A stretch of DNA of 64,000 bases from Sphingobacterium paludis (GCF_004364125.1 NZ_SNZV01000004.1:372001-436000), one strand, 5' to 3'; positions 1 through 9,559 are shown, numbered from the stretch's first letter. The notes: generated from the letters alone by a model not told the origin. Program-made: numbers and translations.

Positions 1-1547
1 AGACCGTTTAGCGGATCGCCTTCAATGGCAGCGCTTACAGGTTGTATGGCTTTTCGGATAAGCCCGATTTGGAAGAGGATCGATGTGTCGCCCATATTTT
101 CCATTCCCAGCTGGAGTTGGTTTAACACTTTCTTCGTTTCGACAAAGAGGTTGTTGTCAATTTGGTTGATGCGGTCTTGTTGATCGCTGGCCATAAGTAA
201 GCGGTCTAGGATACCAACAAGAATCGCGATGAGGTTGCTTTTGCTGCTAATGGGCGTAAAAAAGTCGGGCAGTATACTGCTGCTCACCGAAATATCCTGT
301 ATATCCACTTCAAACAATTGTTTGTCCGCAATGCTGTTTAAAAGCTGCCCGCGCTCCTCAGCGGACAACTTGGTCAGTGGATGATTGACAAATGTTTCTA
401 TATGTTGAAAGGCGATCTTTCGCTTTTTAAAGTGCGTGATTTCTTGTTGCACCTGCATCCATAGATCGAGCAAACCAAAAAGCGGCGACTGCACCAGCGG
501 ATAGCCAGTCGTGATATTTGCTTTTACGTCGGGAAGACTTTGCAATAGCGGTACGAGTAAACTTTCATCGGCCAATAAAATAGCGGCGCTTGTTTGCCGG
601 TCAGCTTGTTCCTGGATGATATCGTGGAGCAGCTTGGTTTGGCTATTTTTCCCCGAAGCGGCGAAAAGATGAACAGTGGAGGTTCTGTTACCCATGACAT
701 TTGGTGATTCGCCCAAGGCATTGATAAGGCCATGGACAAAAATATTACGACGGATGAAAAGACCCGCCTCCTGTTGATTATCGTCTAGATAATAGGCGTC
801 TGCATCGAAATAGAACAAAGCTTCATTTTCCGCTTGCCACTTTTTAAAAAGATGTACTTCGGCTTTGCTAAGGGCATTGAAACCTACAAAAAGTACTTTT
901 CTATAGCGCGTTATGAAATCAGGTTCTGCTATATTTCCATCCACAAGATTACGGTATAGGGTGGGATAATTGAGCTGCTTCTCCTTTTTAAGCTTTTCCT
1001 TAAATCGTCGGTAAAGTACAGGAAGGCGTTTCCACAGCTTCAGAAATCGTTGCTGTGTGCCGGTATGCCCAGCCGTACTAAAAGATTGCCAAAACTGCCG
1101 TATGAATTCTTGTTGCTCCACTGTGAAATGTTGAAAAGCAATCTCGATTTGCGTACTGTCATAAAGCTCCATATAAATATGATCAATATCAACCAATTCA
1201 TAATCCAGTTGACCAAAGTCAGCTAAAATGATTTCAGCGATCGGGTAAAATTCTTCCAACGTTTCCGGCTCCGATCCTTCCTGTTGTAGCAGCTCATTAT
1301 GCAATTCAAAGAGATAAAAAAACTGTTTCAGCTGTCCGGCTTCCATTTCGGTTGTCGCTTGCTTTAGGAATTCTTGAATTGTATAAAATTGCGGCGACCA
1401 AATCGCATGGCCGTACACTTCTGCGAGATGCTTTTTGAGATAGGCAATAGGTCGTTTGTTATTAAAAACAATCGCCACATCGGATAGATCTCGGCCAAAT
1501 CGTTTTTGGATATCTTCGGCAACCAGACGTAAGAAAGGAGCAATCAT
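1..1547 (-). CDS. AddB-like PD-(D/E)XK nuclease family protein, 3' end cut by window edge
   Basis: An open frame of 515 complete codons runs from the ATG at 1545-1547 off the left edge. The start reads MIAPFLRLVAEDIQKRFG, followed by a strand carrying VFNNKRP and then KKHLAEVYG. This resembles the degenerate Walker-type N-terminus (VFPNRR-like) of Bacteroidota AddB-type recombination proteins. The family runs to roughly 900-1000 residues with a C-terminal RecB-type nuclease, so that domain would lie outside the window and cannot be checked. The gene starts 69 bases after the stop of the RecB/AddA-like helicase on the same strand. The two are probably co-transcribed and form a heterodimer that resects double-strand breaks for RecA. 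No in-frame ATG exists between the helicase stop and this start. Assignment to AddB is by context plus the N-terminal motif; similarity in this group is weak. Confidence 0.8.
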   Translation of the reverse strand, partial: MIAPFLRLVAEDIQKRFGRDLSDVAIVFNNKRPIAYLKKHLAEVYGHAIWSPQFYTIQEFLKQATTEMEAGQLKQFFYLFELHNELLQQEGSEPETLEEFYPIAEIILADFGQLDYELVDIDHIYMELYDSTQIEIAFQHFTVEQQEFIRQFWQSFSTAGHTGTQQRFLKLWKRLPVLYRRFKEKLKKEKQLNYPTLYRNLVDGNIAEPDFITRYRKVLFVGFNALSKAEVHLFKKWQAENEALFYFDADAYYLDDNQQEAGLFIRRNIFVHGLINALGESPNVMGNRTSTVHLFAASGKNSQTKLLHDIIQEQADRQTSAAILLADESLLVPLLQSLPDVKANITTGYPLVQSPLFGLLDLWMQVQQEITHFKKRKIAFQHIETFVNHPLTKLSAEERGQLLNSIADKQLFEVDIQDISVSSSILPDFFTPISSKSNLIAILVGILDRLLMASDQQDRINQIDNNLFVETKKVLNQLQLGMENMGDTSILFQIGLIRKAIQPVSAAIEGDPLNG

Positions 1548-1616
1548 GTCGTGTATATATATAAGTATAGGGCTTGTGAATGATGAATAATGTTTTTCCG
1601 TACCGGGTGGAGCTTG

Positions 1617-4600
1617 TTAAGTTACTTCGACGAGTTCATTAAACTTCGCATAATAGAGGTAACCTCGCACGTTTTGATAGCCCAGATTGATTAATGCTTT
1701 TTTGTAACTATCGACCTGCCATTGATGGTCTGCGTAGTCTCCCTTGGTAAATTTAAAATCAAGGACAATGGTTTCTGTAGCACTGGTGAAAACTTTATCC
1801 GGCCGGATAGTCTCTCCGCTTTCCAAGATAATGCTCGCCTCGTTCCACGTTTTGAATGCACCCGTCAGCCATTGGTTTATCTGCGGATGATGCCAAATCC
1901 GTTGAATCTCCTCCAAAAGAAACGGCCGATCATCTGGTGTTAATATTCCCTCTTCAATATAGCGATCAATCATCGGAACGACCTCTTCTTCTTTGGAAAT
2001 TTCGGATAAAATTTCGTGCGCGAAAATGCCGTATTGCGTAGCTTTTTCCAGCATTAATATGTTGTTTACGGAGCGCTTAGCAGATTTTTCGAAAGCCTTT
2101 TGTAATTCGTGTGAGACCGGATAGGCGGATAAAGCAATACGTTCTTCTTTCGTTTTTGCTGAAACGCTTTCCCCCGGTTTTTCAGCCAATAGGGTTTCAG
2201 CTTCTGTAATGGGGGGATCGATAATGAGCTGTTTGTTTTCCAGGGGAAAGGGAGCGGTGCTTGTTGATAAGGCCTGAAACAACAAATCACTGATGTATTC
2301 GCTTTTCATATCCTCACCGATGATTTCGCCGGTTTTTTTGTCTACATTATCCTTAAATGCAGGGGCGAGGATGTATAGATGTTGGATGGCACGTGTCGTG
2401 GCTACATAAAACGTATTTAAAGCATCCATATAGTTAAACAGCATCTCCTCGTAATATTGTTTGTAAAAAATAGAGGTGCCTACGCTGCTGTTATACTTAA
2501 TCGGAATTTTCCCCAAGGTTTGAAACGGCGTTTCTTGGGTATCAACCCAAAAATCGCCATTTAGTTTTCCGTCTACATCCCACGAACAAAAAGGAATCAT
2601 AACAACATCATAGGCCAAGCCCTTGGATTTATGGATCGTGGTGACTTCAATGGCATCTACTTTCCCATTGAATGGAAGAGAAGCGGTATGGCCATCTTCT
2701 TCCCAATATTGCAAAAATTGGGTAATTCCACGTTCGCCGGCCGTAGAGAAATTGGATATCATATCCTTAAAGGCTAAGATGTAAGGCAGGTGTACATTGT
2801 CTTCTTTATGGAGCTCAAAAATTTCGATAAGCTGCTCCAGCAGATGGACCAGGGGCGACTGCTGTAAGCTAGCCCATTGGTCGATAAGTGCCGAAGGCAG
2901 GATGGCACGAATGGCCTGCAGATCATTGCTTTTAAAATCTAGCCAATAGCTGCTATCAAAATGCCCCTCATTTCTGATCAGTTGGAATAGGTAAGCCATT
3001 TTTGCCCGGTGGATCATATGTTTATCAGAACTATAAACAAGGGCTTTTAGCGTTTCCAAGAGCAAAAGGATAGCGTCGTTGGACGCAAGAGAGAGTGCAT
3101 CGCCAGAGATGACTTCAAAATTGACGCCGCTCATGTTTTTATAGATCATCAATTGCTGGATAACGAGCTTTGCCTGAGCGTTGCTTCGCACCAGGATACC
3201 GATCTGTCGGGCCTTATAGCGGCCTGTTGACAGCCATGCACCTATTTTTTCGCAAAGTAAATCTAGCGCAGTATCTGTAACTTGATTCCGTCGCCAGCGC
3301 CCATCCGTCACAGGTAAGTATTGTATTTCTACAGCACCTTGCCTGCCTTTATTCTCAAGACGATGGCTCGGGATCTGCTGTTCACTATTGGCGTAAGCCT
3401 TGACCAACATCTCGCTGTTGCCTGAAGCTATCCACCATTGTTGCGCCTCCGCTTGCAAGTTGTCCATCACTTTGTCGTTTAGCACCTCTTGCAACATCTT
3501 GGGGATGCTGCTAAATAGATAATTGTTTAGGGTGATGATGTTCGGATAACTCCGAAAGTTCACATCTAACGAGCCATTTTCTATAAAGTTAGGGCGCTCC
3601 TCAGGAGAAAGATGAAAGGCTTGCCCCACCTGCTCTTCCACCTGTTGCAAGAGAATACGCCAGTCACCATTTCGCCAGCGGTAAATGCTTTGTTTGACAT
3701 CGCCTACAATCAGGTGTTCACTTATTTTTTGTTGTGCCTGTCCCAGGGCGTTGATCAGGAGCGGGCTGTAGTTTTTCCACTGTATCCGCGACGTATCTTG
3801 AAACTCATCAAAAAGGAAATACGTATAACGATTTCCGATTTTTTCCCATATAAAAGTGGGATCTTGCTGTTCATCCAGCCCTAAGCGGTTTAGCAAGATT
3901 TGCGAATCAGAAATGAGTTGGGCGCCATTTTCCTTTCGCCACAAACTTAACAGGTCGCTCATTTCCTTCAATAACCGGAGGTAATACAGATTATTTTGAA
4001 CAGCTTGGTAAGCGATAAAAGTAGGAAAGAAGGTATATAGCTCGCTAATCTGTTGCAATATGGGTGCGAGTGCTTGCCGGATATCTTCGCGAACGGATTT
4101 GTCGGTCAGCGTAAAAGCATCATCATCCTCGGGCAGTTGCAGGTACTTATCAAAGATCTTTTGCAGATCGCTAGATGATTTTTTGTGTATTTTTGGGTGT
4201 ATCTTGCTTGCCGCAAACAGCTTGTTTCGCGATTTGCCTTTCAGCTCGTCTGCCGTTAGCTGGAAGCCGTGAAAAATTTGCGCAAAAGCCGCTATGCTGT
4301 GGCTTAATGTGTCTAAGAAAATGCTGGTTTTTCCTTGGATGTCTTTGTTAAGCAGATGAAAAAGCTCGTTGGGTTTGGCAACAGTCAGGTGCGCATTAAA
4401 TTCTTGAAAATTTTCGGTGAATATCAAGCCAGCCAAGCTTAAGAGCTGTTGGCGATAATTCCAATTTTCATTGTTCGCGATTTTTTTATCCGCATAGTCC
4501 ATGATCCAGGTCAGAAGATCTGGCCGCTCATCCAACAGTTGGTTGAGCATGATAGAAAGGTCTTGCTTCACCTTATTGGTGTTCATTTCAATTTTGTAGG

Positions 4601-5003
4601 CCGCATCGAGATTAAGCTCATAGGTAAAGGCACGGATAACCTTCTGGGAGAAACCATCAATAGTGCTGATGGTGAAATGTCCGTAGTTATGCAAAATTTT
4701 GCGGTAAATGCGATACGCCTTTTCTTGGATCTGCGCTGCTGTCCACGATGAAGACTGCGCGATCAGCAATTGCCGGAAATCGTCGATCTTAGGATTGGAA
4801 TTCCCAAGGGCTAATCCGTGCAATACCGTCAGGATGCGCTCCTTCATTTCTGCTGTCGCTTTGTTGGTAAACGTTACCGCCAAAATTTCGCGATAGCTGT
4901 TTTCATTCGTCAGCAGCAGGGTGATGTAATGCAGCGTTAAGCTGAAAGTCTTACCGGATCCGGCAGAAGCCTTTAATATTTTTAGTGGAGCAACAGCATT
5001 CAT
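1617..5003 (-). CDS. UvrD/RecB-family helicase-nuclease, AddA-like
   Basis: Cytoplasmic superfamily 1 helicase of 1128 residues with a C-terminal nuclease, the likely AddA partner of the downstream AddB-like protein in break resection. Visible motifs, numbered from the chosen ATG at 5003: Walker A ASAGSGKT near 12-19, Walker B DEFQD near 399-403, GDVKQSIYRWR shortly after, TTIHKSKG near 788 and YVATTRA near 868. The C-terminus keeps a RecB-type nuclease signature: RPD near 1068, LDFK near 1082 and QVDSYK near 1096, so both activities look intact. The frame is open upstream to an ATG at 5066 (21 more residues), but the ATG at 5003 puts the P-loop near the N-terminus as is usual in the family. 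The gene is divergent from the LRR protein gene. Confidence 0.92.
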   Translation of the reverse strand: MNAVAPLKILKASAGSGKTFSLTLHYITLLLTNENSYREILAVTFTNKATAEMKERILTVLHGLALGNSNPKIDDFRQLLIAQSSSWTAAQIQEKAYRIYRKILHNYGHFTISTIDGFSQKVIRAFTYELNLDAAYKIEMNTNKVKQDLSIMLNQLLDERPDLLTWIMDYADKKIANNENWNYRQQLLSLAGLIFTENFQEFNAHLTVAKPNELFHLLNKDIQGKTSIFLDTLSHSIAAFAQIFHGFQLTADELKGKSRNKLFAASKIHPKIHKKSSSDLQKIFDKYLQLPEDDDAFTLTDKSVREDIRQALAPILQQISELYTFFPTFIAYQAVQNNLYYLRLLKEMSDLLSLWRKENGAQLISDSQILLNRLGLDEQQDPTFIWEKIGNRYTYFLFDEFQDTSRIQWKNYSPLLINALGQAQQKISEHLIVGDVKQSIYRWRNGDWRILLQQVEEQVGQAFHLSPEERPNFIENGSLDVNFRSYPNIITLNNYLFSSIPKMLQEVLNDKVMDNLQAEAQQWWIASGNSEMLVKAYANSEQQIPSHRLENKGRQGAVEIQYLPVTDGRWRRNQVTDTALDLLCEKIGAWLSTGRYKARQIGILVRSNAQAKLVIQQLMIYKNMSGVNFEVISGDALSLASNDAILLLLETLKALVYSSDKHMIHRAKMAYLFQLIRNEGHFDSSYWLDFKSNDLQAIRAILPSALIDQWASLQQSPLVHLLEQLIEIFELHKEDNVHLPYILAFKDMISNFSTAGERGITQFLQYWEEDGHTASLPFNGKVDAIEVTTIHKSKGLAYDVVMIPFCSWDVDGKLNGDFWVDTQETPFQTLGKIPIKYNSSVGTSIFYKQYYEEMLFNYMDALNTFYVATTRAIQHLYILAPAFKDNVDKKTGEIIGEDMKSEYISDLLFQALSTSTAPFPLENKQLIIDPPITEAETLLAEKPGESVSAKTKEERIALSAYPVSHELQKAFEKSAKRSVNNILMLEKATQYGIFAHEILSEISKEEEVVPMIDRYIEEGILTPDDRPFLLEEIQRIWHHPQINQWLTGAFKTWNEASIILESGETIRPDKVFTSATETIVLDFKFTKGDYADHQWQVDSYKKALINLGYQNVRGYLYYAKFNELVEVT

Positions 5004-5102
5004 GCTATGAAGGTAAGAAGTAAACAGGGGAATGGGAAACGGGTAGCCCTCAAAGTTATTCAACATTTGTCAACATTCGCCGCGATAGAATGACGCGCGA
5101 GG

Positions 5103-5126
5103 CCTTGGAAGGATAATCCTCCAAGG
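5103..5126. other. Imperfect hairpin in divergent spacer
   Basis: CCTTGG and AGG pair with CCT and CCAAGG across a short AT-rich loop, with one bulged A. It lies between the two divergent genes and upstream of a possible -7 box (TAGTTTTG, 5134-5141). Function unknown. Confidence 0.4.
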
Positions 5127-5133
5127 GGGAAAG

Positions 5134-5141
5134 TAGTTTTG
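5134..5141 (+). promoter_or_regulatory. Candidate -7 box for the LRR/TPR gene
   Basis: TAGTTTTG matches the Bacteroidota -7 consensus TAnnTTTG. A clear -33 TTTG at the usual 19-21 base distance is not seen. If used, the leader would be about 70 bases and would include the 14-bp hairpin at 5161-5197. Confidence 0.4.
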
Positions 5142-5160
5142 GCGCATAGGTAATAAACTG

Positions 5161-5197
5161 AAATAGTTCTTTCCGTTTTAGAGGGAAAGAACTATTT
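5161..5197 (+). promoter_or_regulatory. Perfect 14-bp hairpin in the leader of the LRR/TPR gene
   Basis: AAATAGTTCTTTCC (5161-5174) is the exact reverse complement of 5184-5197, with a 9-base loop; the 3' arm continues into two more Ts. It ends 21 bases before the ATG at 5219. It has terminator shape, but no plus-strand gene precedes it, so it is either a leader attenuator or a stand-alone dyad. Confidence 0.6.
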
Positions 5198-5218
5198 TTA
5201 GCGTGACAAACTGCAATT

Positions 5219-8110
5219 ATGAATTTTCCAAAAGCTTCTCCTTTTCTATTTATCGGTATTGTACTATCGTCCTTACTAAGTTTTGTGGTCAATGCGCAAA
5301 GCCTGTTGGATTATCGAAATACACTGGAAAATTTTTCCGGTTCAATTCAGGTTATTAAAAACCACCACCCTAACGATGTTCTTCGCAAAACGGAGTTAGC
5401 GATTCATGACATACCCCATATTTTGGACGTTAAAGATAGTTTACCAAAGATTGAATACTTAAGGCTGAAATTCAAAACACAGAAGGAACTCGATAGCCTC
5501 TGCAGTTTTTTACCTTTATTTCCGAATCTCAAAGCGATATCATTTGATGAATGGTTTTATCGAGACAACGCGCACAAACAAATGGCATTGGTCTTGCCTG
5601 AGGCGTGTTATACGCTTCACAAGCTGGTGGCGATAGAATTTAGAGGACAGTCAAAAATTAATGTAGAACAGGAACTCGCACGGATATCCAAATTGCCCAA
5701 TTTCCGTTATCTTATATGCACCGCATTTAATCCGGATGATTTCCCGCGAAATATCGCAGCTTTGAAAAAGCTGCGGGGAATTTCCTTTACGTATGATGCA
5801 ACATTAAAAGGCATCAAGTTACCTGCTAATTTGGAAGAGATCGATATAGTCGCACTGAGAGATAGCGCTAGTCTAGCGGACGCCTTCGGGATGGTTACTA
5901 ACCCCAAAAAAGTAAAGCAGCTGGCCATTTCATACTTTCGACTCGGAAAGGACTTCAAAAGCTCCGTCAAATTCCCTGCACTCGATAGTATTTATCTGTA
6001 TGCCAACGAGTTTCAAGATCTCGGTGCTTTCCTTTCCAACTTTAATGCGAGCAGGCATCTGCGCAGCCTTGTCGTGGAGCGTGGAAAAATAGCCATGATC
6101 TCCAGCGCGATCTATGACTTCCGCAACCTTCGAAAATTAAAGATCTATAACACACGTGGTGGCTTGACAATCCCTGATGGGATTGCTAAATTAAGACACC
6201 TTGCGCGTTTGGATTTATCCGCTAATGGAAGGGCGGACATCCCAAAGGATCTGTACAAGCTTAAAAGCCTGCAGCAACTTGACTTATCGTACATTGGGCT
6301 AGCGAGCTTAACAGAAGATATCGGTTTACTGGCCAATCTTCGTTATTTAAAATTGCAAGGCAATCGTTTAGTGAAGCTTCCAAATAGTATAAATAAGCTT
6401 CATGGGTTAACAACATTGGACGTGCAGGGCAATTTGCTGACACAGATTCCTTCCCTAAGCAATTTGACGAGCCTTGATTCGCTTAATCTTTCAGGCTGCA
6501 GACTCACAACATTGCCTACAGATATCGGCGCGTTGCAAAGCTTGCGGTACCTTTCTGTCGGAGATAATTTTATAGAAAGGCTTCCGTCCAGCATGACGCA
6601 ATTGATGCTGTTGAGCGAACTGCTGTTAGCGGGAAACCTGTTATCGGAACTGATGGACGATATTGGCTCGCTGGAGCAGTTGGAACAGCTTAATCTCAGC
6701 CTCAACCATTTAAAAACCTTACCCATCTCTATGGGTCGTCTTAAAAGATTAAAGACGTTGAATCTAAGCCAAAATGTATTGACAACTATACCAGAAGAAA
6801 TTGGAACGCTTTCAAATCTGGAGTATTTCTATGCACAAAATAACGTTCCAACGCGTGATCCGCTGCTCGATTCGTTTGGAGAGGATGATCGAAAAAGAGA
6901 AAGACAGATGGCCGTTAGCCGACTGCATACTTTTCCGAAAGACCTAAGCGCATGGCGCAACATTAAAGAAATCGACCTTTCCTATAACGACTTTTCATCG
7001 TTCGATATTCTGCAATCTGTTTTCACGATTCCTACAAAAGATTTTGAGCTTAATTTAAGTGATTCTCGCCTAAAAACGTTGCCGGTCAGTGGATGGCGTA
7101 ATTTTCGCGGTAGAAAACTTGACCTCCTTAATAATGACATTGGTGAGCTGCCAGAGAAAATCGCTGAAGCACCACAGTTATCTGTGTTAGATTTGCGAAG
7201 GAACCGCTTACCTGAACGACCGAAAAATCAGAATACCTATGCTGGAAAAAGAAACGATGTATTGCTGTACTTTGAACAGGCAGGGCTGATTGATGAAGAC
7301 GATCTGCCGAAAAATAAAGACATGGCCCTGGCGTTGATGGAAAAAAGTTCCCGCTATTATTATGAAAAAGATTATAAATCCAGCCTCGAAATGCATTCGA
7401 GAGCTCTCGCTACCGATTCCACTTTGGTGTTTGCGCGTTGCAATGCTCAATATATAGGGGAGGCGAACTACTATATACATAATTACACAGCAGCCATTGA
7501 TTACTTAACACGGGCTATTCAGCGAGATACGGTAGGGCCGGTTCGAATTATGAACTTCGTCGTTCCTGAATTTAAGTATCGGGCAAAAAGCTACTTGGCA
7601 CGGAAAGATACCAGCAAGGCGCTAGCGGATTATTTAGCGCTAGCCAATCGTTTTGACGAAACTTTTTGGACACAGGTTGCAATGCTTTACGGACAAACTT
7701 CACAGGTAGATGATGCACAAGAGGCATTACAAAAAGCGGTTGATTATTATGAACGTCAAGTCAATGGTCAGGATGTGCGAAAGGATCAAAAAGAATTGTC
7801 AATGCTTTGTATCCTTGAGCTTTATATCGTCTGCAATCAATTCGAGAGGGCGGCAGCTTATGCCCAAGCGATTGAAAGTAGCTTAACGGAGGATAATCTC
7901 CAGCCGATCTTTCATTATCTTTGCGCTATTAATGACATCGTTTCGGGGAAACCTGGCCACTTTTCTCCCGATGTGTTTAAGCGGCAAATCAGTAATCTTT
8001 GGGGCTACGATCTCGTATTGGAGTGGCTATCTACTGCTCCGCTGGACAAAAAGCAAGCCTCTGTCATTGGCGATATGACATCAGGTATGGTCGCCAATCG
8101 AATGAAATAA
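5219..8110 (+). CDS. Exported leucine-rich-repeat protein with C-terminal TPR-like region
   Basis: A 963-residue protein of unknown function. Residues 1-26 form a signal peptide (FLFIGIVLSSLLSFVVNA, then Q) with no lipobox Cys, so it should be periplasmic or secreted. Residues about 300-540 hold around ten LRRs of the bacterial LxxLxLSxNxLxxLPxxI type, starting near LRKLKIY and continuing through LRYLKLQGNRL and LKTLNLSQNVL. A further less regular block lies near 585-680. Residues about 700-930 are helical with TPR-like repeats (YYYEKDYKSSLEMHSRAL; YTAAIDYLTRAI). The first 290 residues carry degenerate LRR-like strands. LRR and TPR regions both bind proteins, so it is probably a scaffold or surface/periplasmic binding protein. 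There is no enzyme motif. It is monocistronic; the next gene is rpsP. Confidence 0.75.
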   Translation: MNFPKASPFLFIGIVLSSLLSFVVNAQSLLDYRNTLENFSGSIQVIKNHHPNDVLRKTELAIHDIPHILDVKDSLPKIEYLRLKFKTQKELDSLCSFLPLFPNLKAISFDEWFYRDNAHKQMALVLPEACYTLHKLVAIEFRGQSKINVEQELARISKLPNFRYLICTAFNPDDFPRNIAALKKLRGISFTYDATLKGIKLPANLEEIDIVALRDSASLADAFGMVTNPKKVKQLAISYFRLGKDFKSSVKFPALDSIYLYANEFQDLGAFLSNFNASRHLRSLVVERGKIAMISSAIYDFRNLRKLKIYNTRGGLTIPDGIAKLRHLARLDLSANGRADIPKDLYKLKSLQQLDLSYIGLASLTEDIGLLANLRYLKLQGNRLVKLPNSINKLHGLTTLDVQGNLLTQIPSLSNLTSLDSLNLSGCRLTTLPTDIGALQSLRYLSVGDNFIERLPSSMTQLMLLSELLLAGNLLSELMDDIGSLEQLEQLNLSLNHLKTLPISMGRLKRLKTLNLSQNVLTTIPEEIGTLSNLEYFYAQNNVPTRDPLLDSFGEDDRKRERQMAVSRLHTFPKDLSAWRNIKEIDLSYNDFSSFDILQSVFTIPTKDFELNLSDSRLKTLPVSGWRNFRGRKLDLLNNDIGELPEKIAEAPQLSVLDLRRNRLPERPKNQNTYAGKRNDVLLYFEQAGLIDEDDLPKNKDMALALMEKSSRYYYEKDYKSSLEMHSRALATDSTLVFARCNAQYIGEANYYIHNYTAAIDYLTRAIQRDTVGPVRIMNFVVPEFKYRAKSYLARKDTSKALADYLALANRFDETFWTQVAMLYGQTSQVDDAQEALQKAVDYYERQVNGQDVRKDQKELSMLCILELYIVCNQFERAAAYAQAIESSLTEDNLQPIFHYLCAINDIVSGKPGHFSPDVFKRQISNLWGYDLVLEWLSTAPLDKKQASVIGDMTSGMVANRMK

Positions 8111-8249
8111 CGCGATAGTAGAGAACAGGCGCTTTATCCGAATCTTGATGATTATCCAATTGGAGGGCATGGGCCGCGTTGTCTGCTCCGATTTGTTCCA
8201 TTGGACCCATCGCTCAAGGTTTTAGTCTCTTCTGTATCGTAGCTTCGCT

Positions 8250-8280
8250 GTTTTTACTTTTTAATTTTTCCTTTTTAATT
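8250..8280 (+). repeat. T-rich CTTTTTA-type intergenic repeat
   Basis: A run of TTTTTACTTTTTAATTTTT type directly upstream of the rpsP -7 box. The same kind of sequence recurs at 8925-8962, 9575-9680, 58533-58552 and 60529-60565. Confidence 0.5.
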
Positions 8281-8282
8281 AT

Positions 8283-8290
8283 TATCTTTG
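8283..8290 (+). promoter_or_regulatory. -7 box of rpsP promoter
   Basis: TATCTTTG matches TAnnTTTG exactly and lies 56 bases before the rpsP ATG. The -33 region is T-rich without a clear TTTG. Confidence 0.6.
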
Positions 8291-8346
8291 CATCCCCTCT
8301 TGCACGAAGCACGGGGGATATGTTGAATACATAACAAAAAGAAAAC

Positions 8347-8877
8347 ATGGCAACTAAAATCAGATTGCAAAGACACGGTAAAAAAGGGAAACCTTTTTAC
8401 CACGTAGTAGTAGCAGATTCACGTGCTCCACGTGATGGTAAATTTATCGAGCGTATCGGTTCTTACAACCCTAACACAAACCCTGCAACAATCATCTTAG
8501 ATTTTGACAAGGCTTTGGATTGGATGAACAAAGGTGCACAACCTACGGACACTGCTCGTGCCATCCTTTCTTACAAAGGTGTACTTTACAAAAAACACTT
8601 ACAAGGTGGTGTGAAAAAAGGTGCATTCGATGATGCTAAAGCTGAAGAACTATTCACGAAGTGGGTAGAAGGCAAAGATGCACAAATCGAAGGTAAGAAA
8701 TCAGGCTTAGCGCAAACGAAAGATGAAGCTAAGAAAGCTGCTCTTACTGCTGAAGCTAAGAAAAATGCAGACAAAGCTGCTGCGGTAGCTGCTAAAAATG
8801 CACCTGTTGCTGAAGAGGCTCCAGCTGCTGAAGAAGCAGAAACTGAAGCACCTGCATCAGAAGAAACTGAAGGATAA
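8347..8877 (+). CDS. rpsP: 30S ribosomal protein S16
   Basis: Small-subunit protein that binds 16S rRNA during assembly of the 30S body. The N-terminal 80 residues are typical S16: [21 protein letters not shown], then [19 protein letters not shown] and VLYKKHL. The protein is 176 residues, about twice the size of E. coli S16. The extra part is a lysine/alanine-rich stretch ending in an acidic [10 protein letters not shown]-type tail, a low-complexity extension I believe is common in Bacteroidota but which has no known function. It is followed by its own intrinsic terminator, so rimM is transcribed separately. Confidence 0.97.
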   Translation: MATKIRLQRHGKKGKPFYHVVVADSRAPRDGKFIERIGSYNPNTNPATIILDFDKALDWMNKGAQPTDTARAILSYKGVLYKKHLQGGVKKGAFDDAKAEELFTKWVEGKDAQIEGKKSGLAQTKDEAKKAALTAEAKKNADKAAAVAAKNAPVAEEAPAAEEAETEAPASEETEG

Positions 8878-8899
8878 TCACTATTCATACAGATTCAAG

Positions 8900-8928
8900 A
8901 AAGCCGAACCCTCTGGATTCGGCTTTTT
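8900..8928 (+). terminator. Intrinsic terminator after rpsP
   Basis: AAAGCCGAA (8900-8908) pairs with TTCGGCTTT (8918-8926), 9-base loop, followed by a T run. Confidence 0.85.
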
Positions 8929-8935
8929 TACTGCT

Positions 8936-8943
8936 TACTTTTG
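8936..8943 (+). promoter_or_regulatory. -7 box of rimM promoter
   Basis: TACTTTTG matches the consensus and sits 21 bases before the ATG at 8965. It overlaps the upstream TTG (8941) that would otherwise extend the frame, which argues for the ATG as true start. Confidence 0.6.
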
Positions 8944-8964
8944 AACTTAATTTTTACTTCTACC

Positions 8965-9501
8965 ATGGAATTAAACGACGCTTTTTATATTGGATACATC
9001 ACCAAAACACGCGGACTTAAAGGAGAGTTACAGCTTTTTTTTGAATTCGAAGACTACATGGATCTTGAATTCGACGTGTTATTTCTTGAAATGAATAAAA
9101 AGCTTGTCCCTTATTTTGTAGATACCATTAAATTGCAGAAAAATAGTACCGCCTATCTTAACCTGGAGGATGTCGATCATATTGATAAAGCGCAATTATT
9201 GATTCGGAAAAAAGTGTATCTACCGAACGACAAAATGCCTGAGCGCGATCCCGACGATTTCCGATACTCCGATTTGATAGGTTATCTGGTTGTCGATGAG
9301 GAGGAAGGCGAAATAGGGGAGATTACGCATGTACAAGAACTTCCGCAGCAGTTTATTGCGACAGTAAATTTTAATGGGCACGAGCTGTTGTTTCCACTTA
9401 ACGAAGACCTGATCTTGGCCATTGACGCCGAAGAACATGTTCTGGAGGTTGATCTGCCCGAAGGTTTAGTAGACCTTTACAGGGGAACAGAAGAGTCTTA
9501 G
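8965..9501 (+). CDS. rimM: Ribosome maturation factor RimM
   Basis: Assembly factor for the head of the 30S subunit that binds S19 and acts on pre-16S rRNA. The 178-residue protein has the usual two parts: an N-terminal beta-barrel (YIGYITKTRGLKGELQL near residues 8-25) and a C-terminal PRC-barrel (DLIGYLVVDEEEGEIGEI near 105-122; HELLFPLNEDLI). The ATG at 8965 was chosen because the -7 box ends 21 bases upstream of it; the frame is open to a TTG at 8941. In many bacteria trmD follows rimM; here a terminator and the metF riboswitch follow instead. Confidence 0.93.
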   Translation: MELNDAFYIGYITKTRGLKGELQLFFEFEDYMDLEFDVLFLEMNKKLVPYFVDTIKLQKNSTAYLNLEDVDHIDKAQLLIRKKVYLPNDKMPERDPDDFRYSDLIGYLVVDEEEGEIGEITHVQELPQQFIATVNFNGHELLFPLNEDLILAIDAEEHVLEVDLPEGLVDLYRGTEES

Positions 9502-9531
9502 TGTATCTTATTGGAAATGCAAAAACAAATC

Positions 9532-9559
9532 AAGGGCGGTATGAACGCCCTTTTCTTTT
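9532..9559 (+). terminator. Intrinsic terminator after rimM
   Basis: AAGGGCG (9532-9538) pairs with CGCCCTT (9546-9552), 7-base loop, then TTCTTTTG. Confidence 0.75.

Noticed and set aside
5056-5292. A minus-strand 78-codon frame across the divergent spacer
   Set aside because: It overlaps the start of the LRR/TPR gene and the hairpins and shows no protein-like composition.
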